A DNA stretch of 27,667 nucleotides, taken from positions 1-27,667 of the forward strand of contig CAJNOQ010001887.1 in assembly GCA_905250885.1 (NCBI GenBank). The letters are read 5' to 3'. The translations under genes were made by a program, and so were the position numbers. A model generated the notes under the pieces. It saw nothing but the letters and a program-made list of their open reading frames with translations. It was not told where the DNA came from and searched no databases. Numbering within the stretch: the first letter of the stretch is position 1; each line of letters opens with the position of its first letter. Source of the DNA: Didymodactylos carnosus (taxonomy: Eukaryota; Rotifera; Eurotatoria; Philodinida; Philodinidae). This document shows, piece after piece, positions 18,595 to 27,667 of the stretch.

Positions 18595-19750
18595 TTAGTA
18601 TAAATGGATTGTACGAAGATGGTACTTTTTCATTTTATCAAGAGGCGTGAAGGTTTCTGTTGATGGATTGTAGAACTCGGTGGTATTTGTAATATGATAC
18701 TTATCACTGACTCCACTAGTAACTAATACGTTTCCATTAATTAATACTGATGCTGTGTGAAAAAATCGTCCAAAATGCATGCTACTATCGGTTGTCCACA
18801 TGTTTGTTGATGGATCGTACAATTCAGTGGTATTTAGAGGACCAACACGAGCATCCTCTCCACCAGTAACTAACACTTTCCCATTTGTTAATAATGATGC
18901 TGTATGTGATACTCGTTCATAATTCATTCTACCAGTCATTGTCCAAGTTTCTGTTGATGGATCGTATAATTCAGCAGTGTTTGGAGGACCGGCATCATCA
19001 CCACCCGTAACTAATACTTGTCCATTTGTTAATACAGTTGCGGCGTGAAAATATCGTCCATGGCTCATATTAGCCATGAGTGTCCAAGTTTCTGTTGACG
19101 GATCATATAATTCAGCAGTATTCGTTTCATTGTAATGTCTTAATCCACCAGTAATTAATATTTTTCCATTTAATAATACGGATGCTGTGTGCCCCAATCG
19201 TGAAACATGTAAATCACCCGTAGTTGTCCAAATTTCTGTTGCTGGATCATATAATTCAGTACTATTTATATCAGGAGTCATCCCTTCGCCACCCACAACT
19301 AATACTTTTCCATTTAGTAGTGTGGATGATGTGTGTTGCGCTCGTCCATGATTCATGCTACCAGTTCTTGTCCAAGTTCCTGTTGATGGATCATACACCT
19401 CAGCAGTATTTGCAATACCAGCACCACTACTAACTCCACCAGTAACTAACACTCTTCCATCTAGTAACACAGATACGGCGTGCAAAAATCGTGCATCATT
19501 CATACTATTAGCAATTGTCCACGTTCCTGACGATGGGTCATACAATTCAGTACTATTTAGAATACCACGGTTATTGGCTCCACCAATCATTAAAACTTTA
19601 CCATTTGTTAGTACGGTTGATATCGATTCATGTCGTTCGTTATGCATACTACCAGTATCAGACCATCCTAAATAGAAATAATTATACGTATTCTTTTTAA
19701 ATAGACTGTGTCCAAATCTAATAATCAGATAGTATAATCCAATCTTCTAT
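18595..19750 (-). CDS. Seven-unit kelch-repeat beta-propeller protein
   Basis: From the Met at 19647, a 350-residue uninterrupted frame consists almost wholly of seven units of 47-49 residues. Each unit follows the pattern M..GR..HTAS.LLNGKVLVTGG....NTAELYDPSTETWT. Such units form the four-stranded blades of a propeller, so seven blades would close one full ring. The same frame stays open, without a Met, for about 34 codons upstream to a TAG near 19750 (SLFKKNTYNYFYLGWSDTGS just before the Met). The true start is therefore probably in an upstream exon or lost. No signal peptide is visible in what remains. Function is unknown; kelch propellers usually bind proteins or act as galactose-oxidase-like folds. 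Confidence 0.85.
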
Positions 19751-20815
19751 AATCATAAAAGATCTTATTTACTTTTTTTTATCAGACACATCCCTGTCTT
19801 CCTAGATTGTTATGATGATAGTGTGATATAAAAAGAAGTTTAAGCGAACGAAAGTGATTACTATTTGAAATTAATGATTGTATACATTGTTTATATACAA
19901 AATGTTGTTTTTCTCATTTGTATGACCCTCGTCCTCAAGATAGAGGGAGGCTAAGAAGCGTTATACTAAGGTTTACCCGACTGTTGAATTTTCGGCGAAG
20001 TTGCTACGGTGACGATATGTGTTTTTTCAAACTTTTTCGATGTAACAATGACAGATATTAATACCAAAATGAGAGTACCTATAAAATTTATTAAAATGAT
20101 AAAAAGGCTTCAAAATAACTGCAATTTAACAACGATATCAACATCAAGGCTTGGATTTTATGCATATTTTATCCTACCCTAGGCCGCCGTAACGATAGTA
20201 TGACAGAGTGGTGAAAAACGCATTGGTATCGTTGCATTCTTAATATGTGGTATAATCTCCAGTTACATACTTACTTAGCATATGTTTGTTATACATATTA
20301 TGTTTCACATGAAGTTGAATTGAAGAAAGGACAAACTGTTGATCGAAACTATAGTACTTTATATTTGCGTACCACTCAGAGGAGTAGCAAAAGTAAGCAA
20401 TATTATCTCTTGAGTAAAAGGCATTGTCATACTCTAACCTTTATAGAATAAATGTCACCTGTCAGTATGATAGCTTAAAAAATGAGCATCATTCAATCAG
20501 AAAGAGTACTGTAAAAAAAAGGGTCGCAAAAGAAACTCCTAAGGTTCTAGAATTCAATAATATACCCTTCCAGCGTTTATCAGAGGGAAAGGAACGCTTT
20601 TTTCGTTTGTTTCAAAAGCCGTTTCGTATTATACACTTTTTAGACGATAGCATACGGTTTCGAAGGAAAATTTGAGGGTTTTAGGAAAATATTCATGCGC
20701 ATGAGGGTTATTTGGTTTTTAATACTCAACGGTACCTCTCAGCCAAACATACTCTAAGCGTTTTTTTTCGATCACATACGCTTATTTTCAGCGATAAGGG
20801 TATCTTTTCTACCCC
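19751..20815. other. Intergenic, no convincing gene
   Basis: AT-rich. A 68-codon frame at 20245-20451 has no supporting signal. The short palindrome TCATGCGCATGA lies at about 20693-20704. Confidence 0.4.
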
Positions 20816-22040
20816 TCAGAGTTTTGATGGTCGGAGGCTCATCCTTCTCTTCCATCCCATTTCCAGCAGGACTAGAAAAGAACAGTATTTGCCTTCCTTT
20901 GTAGCCAAAGAGCTCCAGATAGAGAGCAAAGCACACTGACAAACACTCTTGTATGCTGAGAGACAACGCCAAAAACGACGAAAGAGTTTCATCTGCAGTT
21001 GCTTCTCTTTGAAATTAAGACGCGATTCGGCAATCAGACGACCCATTGTTTCATAAGTTTGATCCGTACGAGATCTAACAAACTGTTTTTGACTACACCA
21101 CAAGCCTTCTATGGCATTCAATTCTGAATGGAATTTTGGACAAAACATTACTTTAATATTATATTGATCACCCAACTGTTCGAGACGTGAAGTCTAAGGA
21201 AAATAATGCAAAGAATTTTCTGAGTTTAGCGATCAGAGATTATATCAGCAGACGCAACTTACAGTACTAAAAGCAGGATGATCAACTAATAACTTTTGTA
21301 GTTCATTGAGTTTCAAGTTTGATGTTGTAGTCATTTTCAATAAATTTGTCGCGATGTTGAATGACGTCGGCTCGTTCATGTCCCTCAAAATAAGGACGGT
21401 TTCCATTTTGTTCAAAACGCGCACCCCACCGACGAAGATCTATTCGACAGGAAGCTGGTGAGCGAACAAGAGGAGCACCAGCATCTTTCACCGTTTGTGT
21501 GACCAGATAATATTGTTCATCAATAAATAGAGCGAGATCGTTGGCTGTGAAATCGGCTGCTTTTCTTGAGCATCGCTCTATAGTGAAGGTTTTCGCTGAT
21601 ATTTCAATCTCAGGAAAGCAGTCAAAAAAGTCATTACCACGTTTTCCACCTCTATTATCATTGCAAAACTCATCAAAATCTTCAGATATAAAAACATTCG
21701 CTCATTTATGAGCTGTTTTACCATTTGTTCCTCCAAGTTCGATTAAGAAATCATTGCAATCATCCCATTTAACGCCAAAATAACGCATTGTCATATATAA
21801 CAGAACACTGATATATTTTCTCGGACATTTCGATTGACACAATTCGAATAAATCAGACATATCGTTACGATTTACTCTGTTTTTAAAATCCAATGGTTCT
21901 TTATTTTCACTAGCATCAACTTGCATTTGTAGTTCTTCATTTGACTCAGAACTATCACTTTCAGTATTTACACTTTCCTGTGAATAACGTCTTTGAATCA
22001 GCGATTTGCAATGAGAACGACGTCTTGACGGTTTGGGCAT
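20816..22040 (-). pseudogene. Dead DDE-superfamily transposase (IS630/Tc1-mariner-like), internally deleted
   Basis: The frame starts at 22040 (MPKPSRRRSHCK), runs to an in-frame TGA at 21702-21704, and continues beyond it in the same frame to 21303. It includes SRKAADFTANDLALFIDEQY, CRIDLRRWGARFEQNG and PYFEGHERADVIQHRDKFIE. A one-base frame change then leads to LNELQKLLVDHPAFST, a probable 75-base intron (about 21186-21260), and the C-terminal block MFCPKFHSELNAIEGLWCSQ to the stop at 20816. The Glu of LNAIEG is the third catalytic acid. The segment that should carry the first two acids, between the HERADV block and the C-terminal block, is missing. The protein cannot be active. No terminal inverted repeats were identified. 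Confidence 0.85.
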
Positions 22041-23390
22041 AATAACAGCAAGTAAAATTTCAAAGTAAATAGTATTACCAGATGCTCTTTGTCTGACTCC
22101 TCTTTACGATTCTCTCTCCAACACTAATGAATACCGACTATAACATAAGACAGTTATGAAGCAGAAAAGTAACAAAAGAAACCGAAATACGAACGCAAAA
22201 AAAAGATATGAATAAGCGATACGACGTGAAGGTATGTGAGCAACATGACTACGATAAATATCAATCTTACACGCTTGTGCAACCAAAAGTTGGGTTGTTT
22301 CCTGAAAGTTCTTAAAAAACCATTGAATCGGGGGGGAGGAGGTTGTGGAAATCTTATTACGATTTCGAAAGTGTTTCCATTGAATTCTGTATCATTTTAA
22401 ACCTATCTGAGGTTATTTTAATCGTATTTGAATTGAAAATGAAAAACTTAATCAAAATCAGTACCCTCCCCATTTTCTCTATTTTCCAGTAAAAGTCGAT
22501 TTTCTCGACAATAAAAAGACATTTTGAAAAAAGCTCTTCATACTTTTGAAGCTTATGCTCTGGCGGTTCTAATGACGTGTGAATCAATGGTATAGCTCTT
22601 TCTAAAAAAAAACTAGATAGATTTACAAAATGAATCACTCAGCCCTAACATCCATCGACTCGGCCGCCTAGCGACGGTCAAGTCTTCATTTCTAAAATGA
22701 ACTAAAACTCATTTTCTAAATCAGTTTTTAATGCTGATTCAGAAAAATTTAGTTTGGTTTCTCTATCTTATGAGACAACTTCAAAGAAATCAGTTTTGTG
22801 CTATATAGCGATTTTCTCGGTTTTTGAGACCTTCTCAGTATTCTGAGGTTTTCTCCATGAAGGCAGGAGTCTTGAACGTCTTGAGGGTGATATTCGTGAT
22901 CAGCGTCATCAGGCGAATCAGAATCTGTATAAAAAAGTTCAAAAAAAAATTTGCTGTAATTTTGCATTAGCTGAACCTTATATCGGATCCACAGATTTCA
23001 ACTAAGTACACACTGAGAAGATGGAAGCTCTTGATGTTTACACAACCGAAAGATCGCGCACGCGTTGAGACGCTCATTATCTGACTACTTTCAGCATTTA
23101 AACGCGTTTTCGGCGATTTGTGACTGTCTGAGTTTCCATTCTCTTTTGATGTGTTTAACCGTAGTTTTTGAGTGAAAACGCGTCTAAATACCCAAGATTG
23201 CTGAAAATTGGGCGTTTTTATCTCCCAGCCGGAGATCGTGATTGTCAGCGATAAACGCCCATATTTCGCCGATTTCCGGCCCTTTTCTGTGTGTTTAAAC
23301 GCGTTTTCTGAACAGTTTGTCGTTTTGAGTTTGACCTCATGAAGGTTAAAACTGCGTAAAAAGGTGGACGATCAAATTACCACCGATATT
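22041..23390. other. Intergenic, with a short repeated GTTTAAACGCGTTTTC motif near the end
   Basis: No credible gene. The AT-rich ORFs at 22104-22286, 22357-22638 and 22749-22967 have no supporting features. At 23098-23112 and 23292-23308 the motif TTTAAACGCGTTTTC is present directly, and a variant inverted copy lies at 23174-23189. The stretch between them is less AT-rich than its surroundings. Confidence 0.5.
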
Positions 23391-23393
23391 CCG

Positions 23394-23402
23394 TTATATA
23401 TA
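23394..23402 (+). promoter_or_regulatory. Possible TATA element
   Basis: TATATATAT lies about 230 bases upstream of the start of the small secreted protein. It is a candidate only, since the region is AT-rich. Confidence 0.3.
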
Positions 23403-23630
23403 TCTCTATTTTTTAACTTCTGAAAAAAGAATACTCAATGAATAAGCTATGCCCACTCGAAGAAAAGAGAGAGCAAAGCTACACTCTGTCTATGTGTTTT
23501 AATATTGCCTTCTGCTCGCATTCTCACACATCGAAGAATCAATTACTCAAAAGAAAACAATTATTCTCTTCACTTTCAGAATATTTTACCTCTTCAAACA
23601 ATTTACTTGATTTACGGCAAAGAATTCAAA

Positions 23631-23885
23631 ATGAAGTGCAATCTGTTATCATGTTTATTATTTACGATGATCTTTTTATCGATTACGACAGCAAACGTGA
23701 TGATGGTTCATGATCGCCAATCAAATAGTACTAATGTTACCTGTGCGTGTGAATGTATGAACTGGTCTGAATATAGTAATCCATCAGAGGTAATGGCGAA
23801 CTGTGAGTCCTGCAATGCTACTGCTTGTCGAAAAATGGGAGGGAGCTGTAAAAGTGGTAGTATATTTAGAATTAGTTGTACATAA
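23631..23885 (+). CDS. Small secreted cysteine-rich protein, 84 residues
   Basis: An ATG at 23631 opens a frame with a clear signal peptide: MKCNLLSCLLFTMIFLSITT, a Lys followed by a hydrophobic core and a small-residue cut region near TTA-N. The mature part of about 60 residues has eight cysteines spaced C-x-C-x-C, C-x2-C-x5-C, C-x8-C, enough for four disulfides, plus three N-glycosylation-type sites (NST, NVT, NAT). The frame extends upstream to another Met at 23505, but the inner start gives the signal peptide and is preferred. An AATAAA at 23934 follows. The family is not recognised; secretion is a firm inference, and a role such as defence or an extracellular matrix component is only speculation. 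Confidence 0.75.
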   Translation: MKCNLLSCLLFTMIFLSITTANVMMVHDRQSNSTNVTCACECMNWSEYSNPSEVMANCESCNATACRKMGGSCKSGSIFRISCT

Positions 23886-23933
23886 AATCTTGCAGCACTT
23901 CGTTTTTATATCTTGTTAAATAATTCTTTTGGA

Positions 23934-23939
23934 AATAAA
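23934..23939 (+). promoter_or_regulatory. Polyadenylation signal AATAAA
   Basis: It lies 48 bases after the stop codon of the small secreted protein. Confidence 0.55.
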
Positions 23940-23989
23940 GAAAAAGATGAAATAATCAAAATGATGTGTTAAGCTATTCATCCTAACTG

Positions 23990-24903
23990 CCAATCGAAGC
24001 CTTTTTATGGAGTTTGACTGAGATAATTAGCTTTCGAGACTATAGAGAACCGATGGGGACAAGGCTGAAAGCGTGGGAGTGTTTCTTCTACGAAGATTGT
24101 TTCAAACTACTTACGACGATCGTTTCGAACTGGACTTAGTCCATTCAATGGGTTGCATTGATCATCAGGTAGCACTAGTCTTTCATATTTCCCTAAAGGA
24201 AGGGGTGTCCGTTCTCTCTCGCTCAATTCAGAAACCCCAAGTAATGCAGCCATTTTTCGAACACAATAGGATAAGCATTATCGATTAGATCACATCGACT
24301 TGGATGGCGTTTTTTCTGAAGTTATTGAATCAGCCTGATGTGTATGGTATACGTGTTTTTTGTTTGTCTGATCCTGAGTGTAATGATCTCCCTTGCACGT
24401 AGACTATTCTCCTGTCCACATGTAACGCATGGACCGAACGATAAAACGCTAAACCCTTGGCATAGGAAGGATGGAAGATTCCTCACATAAGGGACAGGTC
24501 TATCTCGATGACTCGAGTTGTAGAAAAGGGACAAAGATACTTGTATCTTCTATGAATGTATTTCAAAGGGACACGGAAGTGTGCTAACAACTGAGGGTGA
24601 CAGTGAGTTTATACAGGAAGTGTCAAATCCAAGCACCTTACGATTGCTGAAGGGTTCATCATCAGGTAAGTTCGGAAGACTTCCACTGCATATCGATCAG
24701 AGTATCAAAAATGTGTCGGTATTGGAGAGAAGCTGTGAGTGAAGCTTTTAGTCTGTTGAGATGTCGGATCAGTCGGTTGCCGTCACACTTTTCCTTTTAT
24801 GCGCCATTTTCGACTGTGTTTTTCAATGCAATCTTCTCTTCCCAAATCAATTTCTCTCCTCGTTGACTGAAACGACGATTGCCTGAGAGAAGGCCGCCGA
24901 GAG
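23990..24903. other. Region upstream of the second retrotransposon, no gene recognised
   Basis: Frames at 24073-24288 (+) and 24322-24534 (-) have no recognisable motifs. The less AT-rich part from about 24540 on may be the 5' untranslated region of the following non-LTR element. Confidence 0.4.
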
Positions 24904-26155
24904 ATGGATAAAGCAGAGAAACTTCCTCTCATTGACCTACCTATCCAAAAACTGGATTGAAAAGACCCAAGATGATCCTCGAGGCCATCAAACGAGCTGA
25001 TGAAAATGTCATCAGACAGCACGCTAGAGAGAATCCTGCAATGAAGATCGACGAAACCACTGAGACTGACAGAGAGGCGAGCGAGACTGATGACAACTGG
25101 GAAACGGTTATACTAACCAACGACCGAACAAGTTCCAAAAAACCAATACGCATGCACCAACGACAACCATGAGTTTCTTTGGACAGACGATCCCACAAGA
25201 TTCGAAAACTAGCTGAGTCCATTCATACTTCTCTTTCGGTAACAACGACGGACGAACTAAACCAACTTTTCCTCAACATGCCTCTGAGAAATCGGCTCCA
25301 GGTGGATCATTGGCATATACGGAAGGAAGAAGTAAGAGAGCGAATCTACCACCGTTCAAATTGGAATTCGACGCTCAACAGAAACCATTGGAAATTCAAG
25401 TACTCAAGGAGCTTATGAAACACAACGATCGATTGAACGTGAACACAGCTTCTTATTCAACGCATCCTCAATCGCGACATGTAATCCTGGTCTTCGGGAA
25501 CGATTCCTCGACCTATAAAATCTTATTCGAGAGCTGTTCGATGTGTGGATTGCCATTCAAAGTCACTCTCCCTAGTCGAATTCCAACGTCTTATTCTATT
25601 CTAGTCAATCGTGTTCCTCGTGAATGCCATGTCGATTCAATACGACCTTTGATCGAGCAACGATATCCGTCGACTGTTCAAGTGGCAAGAATATTTCGCG
25701 ATGGAAAACCGATCAACCGGATTCGTCTTGATTTTCGATCGAATGAAGATGTCCAGAAGATTTTTCAATGCTCCCACATTTCTATCGACAGCATACGGTA
25801 TCCAGCCGTGGCTTACAAACCGCTGGCTCGCATCGATCCGTGCTTTCGCTGTTAAACACGCCAATTGCACTGGCTCCCGGAATGTCCAGTGAAGGTATCG
25901 TATCATCGAGAGAAGAGACAACCACAAGAAGAGAGGAGTGAAAATAATCAACAGCCGTCAACCTCCTATCTCTCTTCTCCTGCTCGACTGTATTCGTCTG
26001 TTTTTGAAATAACCACAGATCGTGCATCAGAAAAAATCGATCAATCCTCAATCATCATCAGTACACTGAAGGAAGAAATCGGACGCTCACAAGAAGTTCT
26101 CCTCGGACGAATCACGCAACTCGAAGAGCAGTGGAATGTAGTTCATGAACAGTAA
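24904..26155 (+). pseudogene. Retrotransposon ORF1 (RNA-binding, zinc-knuckle remnant), frameshifted
   Basis: The start MDKAEKLPLIDLPIQKLD (24904) runs into a stop. The next frame, 24957-25172, holds an acidic region (TTETDREASETDDNWETVI). Frame 25310-25855 carries an RRM-like part: RIPTSYSILVNRVPRECHVD, then ARIFRDGKPINRIRLDFRS. It ends in DPCFRC, the first two cysteines of a zinc knuckle. The rest of the knuckle (HANCTGSR) is in another frame, so about a dozen bases are lost or shifted. A Ser/Gln-rich tail with a possible coiled coil (TLKEEIGRSQEVLLGRITQL) ends at 26155. Such proteins coat retrotransposon RNA. Confidence 0.75.
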
Positions 26156-26360
26156 GCTGCATTACGATGGCCAACTGAAACTCAGATCGTTCCCTACATG
26201 TACGCCATGTCAAAGTTGTTGGTGGATGCTCGCGAGCAATTGACTACGGCGAAAGTCATAAAATTAACTGATTAGCAACAAACAATCATTCATCATCTTC
26301 GTCATCCACCAACTGCTTCCAAAGCACCAAACTCTCCTTCGCTTCTTCCTTTTCTTCTCA

Positions 26361-27545
26361 ATGAATTTAGATGCATCTGAGTTCTTCCTTTCCGATGAAA
26401 CTGAGATACCATCAACACCTGTTGAATGGCTGAAGACTGATCATCAACTTGCAACTACGAAATTAATCCTTCACGAATGGCATACGTCAACTACGCTGTC
26501 CAGTCTTACTCGCGAATGGTCGATCAAGCATGAAAATCAGAGCATTGCGCGAAATGGTTTCTCTCTCCTGCTCTACAACATCAGCAGTCTACGAATGCAT
26601 CTCGATTATCTTATCAGCTACATTTCTGCCTCCTATCCAAACAACTGGGCGCTCACGTGTCTTCACTTCAACGATGACATCAACTATCAACTCACTTCTC
26701 ACTTCAAGTCTCAATACATCATCTACTATCAACCGGGTTCAAATAGCTTTGGTGGCGTCTGTCTTGCAATCGCTCGAGAAGTTCCTCATCGAATCGTTTC
26801 CGAGTTCCATGATATCAATAACCTCATGACTGTTCATGTATTCAACACGAATAAAAAATACACGGTGGCTGTAGTCTATTCTCCATCCTCGGAAGAAGTT
26901 CCGATTGATGTTCTCCATCGATTGCACTGGTACAATCGCAGTTTGATATTGATTGATGATCTGAATGCAAGACATCCCAGCTGGCATGACGTGAGTAGCA
27001 ATTCGTGCGGCCATCGACTTGCCGAATGGATCGCTGGAAGACAAAACTTGAAAATCTTCAACTCTTCACAGCCAACGTCAACCCGATCGCAAGCTGTTAT
27101 CGATCTGATTATCACCCCGTCTCGCATTTCATCAGAATTAGCTGAAATCGACCAGAAAATGCGCATGACCGATCACTATTCACTGCATCGGCGCCTATCA
27201 TCATTCATTTCGCACACCAGCACTGAATATGAAGTGAAAAGAATCGACTGGGTGGTGCTAAATTGCATTCTTAATCTCAAACAGAACCTTTTCTTCTCTC
27301 TCTCTGAGCAGATAAGGCATGACTCGATCAGATTTATTCTAGCGTACGAGGCATTTCTTGTGGTCTTGCAAGAAAGATGTACCACCTATCACATGACCCA
27401 GTCTATCTCCCTATTCGATGAATCTGATCACACAAAGACGCAGAATTCTTTGCCTCTACTGATCGACTCGATTAGAGAACATCGACATTCTCTGCACAAG
27501 TACATTCATCATGAATCGAGCTCAATGGCAAGACTTCTGTCAGTA
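26361..27545 (+). pseudogene. Retrotransposon ORF2, endonuclease domain only, truncated
   Basis: The frame from the ATG at 26361 covers an apurinic-type endonuclease: GFSLLLYNISSLRMH, YQPGSNSFGGVCLAI, YTVAVVYSP, LILIDDLNARHPSWHD, SQAVIDLIIT and MTDHY. The usual GDxN is DDLN here, so the Asp and Asn are kept but Gly is changed to Asp. The usual catalytic Glu of the (Q/T)E motif is not apparent: the matching place reads ALTCLHFND. After an MTQSISLFDESD stretch and an Arg/His-rich region the frame enters TATATCCCGATC repeats at about 27545. No reverse transcriptase is present. Confidence 0.8.
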
Positions 27546-27650
27546 CAGACGCATGCTCTATATCCCGATCGGGATATATATCCCGTTTTGAATCAAAATA
27601 TATCCCGATCAGGATATAGCCAAAAAACATATAGTCCAATCGGGATATAA
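27545..27650. repeat. Palindromic TATATCCCGATCGGGATATA repeats
   Basis: The perfect palindrome TATATCCCGATCGGGATATA occupies about 27560-27579. Half-copies or near copies follow at 27580-27586, 27599-27616 and 27636-27650, separated by AT-rich spacers. They replace the expected retrotransposon sequence, so they probably mark the edge of another transposon that continues outside the window. Confidence 0.8.
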
Positions 27651-27667
27651 ATTCGATTTTTTGAAAT

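Larger units (their letters stand above)
24904..27545 (+). mobile_element. Second non-LTR retrotransposon, ORF1 broken and ORF2 5' part
   Basis: The order is an ORF1-like RNA-binding protein, a short gap and an endonuclease-led ORF2 on the same strand. Composition is less AT-rich than the host flanks. ORF1 is in several frames. ORF2 is open but stops before any reverse transcriptase because repeat sequence replaces it after about 27545. The proteins resemble an element type I associate with bdelloid rotifers; no search was possible. Confidence 0.82.

Noticed and set aside
22357..22638. 93-codon minus-strand open frame
   Set aside because: AT-rich, Phe/Ile/Lys-heavy frame with no motif, splice site or poly(A) support.
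24322..24534. 70-codon minus-strand frame with a CVTCGQ phrase
   Set aside because: One Cys pair is not enough for a domain call, and nothing around it supports a gene.
1..27667. Telomeric repeats or a clustered tRNA/rRNA locus
   Set aside because: I saw no telomere-like tandem hexamers or octamers and no rRNA segments. The only tRNA-like stretch (783-850) is poorly paired.

Overview
The window looks like nuclear DNA of a small invertebrate. It is AT-rich, its genes are split by very short GT-AG introns (mostly 40-150 bases), and it is crowded with decayed, nested transposons. The style of the two non-LTR retrotransposons, the kelch-repeat protein and the compact multi-exon channel gene fit a bdelloid rotifer best. 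That assignment comes from remembered family resemblance, not from a search.

Layout, left to right. Bases 1-1160 are a non-autonomous DNA transposon with nearly perfect 142-base terminal inverted repeats. Bases 1160-4070 hold a doubtful small ORF, several hairpins and diverged AT-rich repeats, but no convincing gene. Bases 4080-11089 (+) are the one large apparently intact gene: a TRPM-type cation channel of about 1,667 residues in about 27 exons, reconstructed here exon by exon. Bases 11100-13400 contain a cluster of GAACACGCGTGAA-like palindromes and a 320-base tandem duplication. Bases 13440-17560 (-) are a broken non-LTR retrotransposon (endonuclease plus reverse transcriptase), interrupted at 15209-16278 by a MITE that itself contains further repeats. 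Bases 17735-18226 (+) are the last exons of an unrecognised host gene. Bases 18595-19750 (-) encode a seven-unit kelch protein. Bases 20816-22040 (-) are a dead DDE transposase. Bases 23631-23885 (+) encode a small secreted eight-cysteine protein. Bases 24904-27545 (+) are a second non-LTR retrotransposon with a broken ORF1 and a 5' part of ORF2. It runs into palindromic TATATCCCGATCGGGATATA repeats at the window edge.

The most interesting item is the channel. It has the normal TRPM N-terminal SLOG/MHR region, six membrane segments, a TRPM-like pore (FGQV) and a TRP helix. In addition it carries two related beta-rich domains of about 150 residues, one just before the last N-terminal helical region and one just after the TRP helix. 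The first is encoded by a single symmetrical phase 1-1 exon, as expected of a shuffled module. I see no Nudix or alpha-kinase domain at the C-terminus. Apart from the channel, most of the window is transposon debris.
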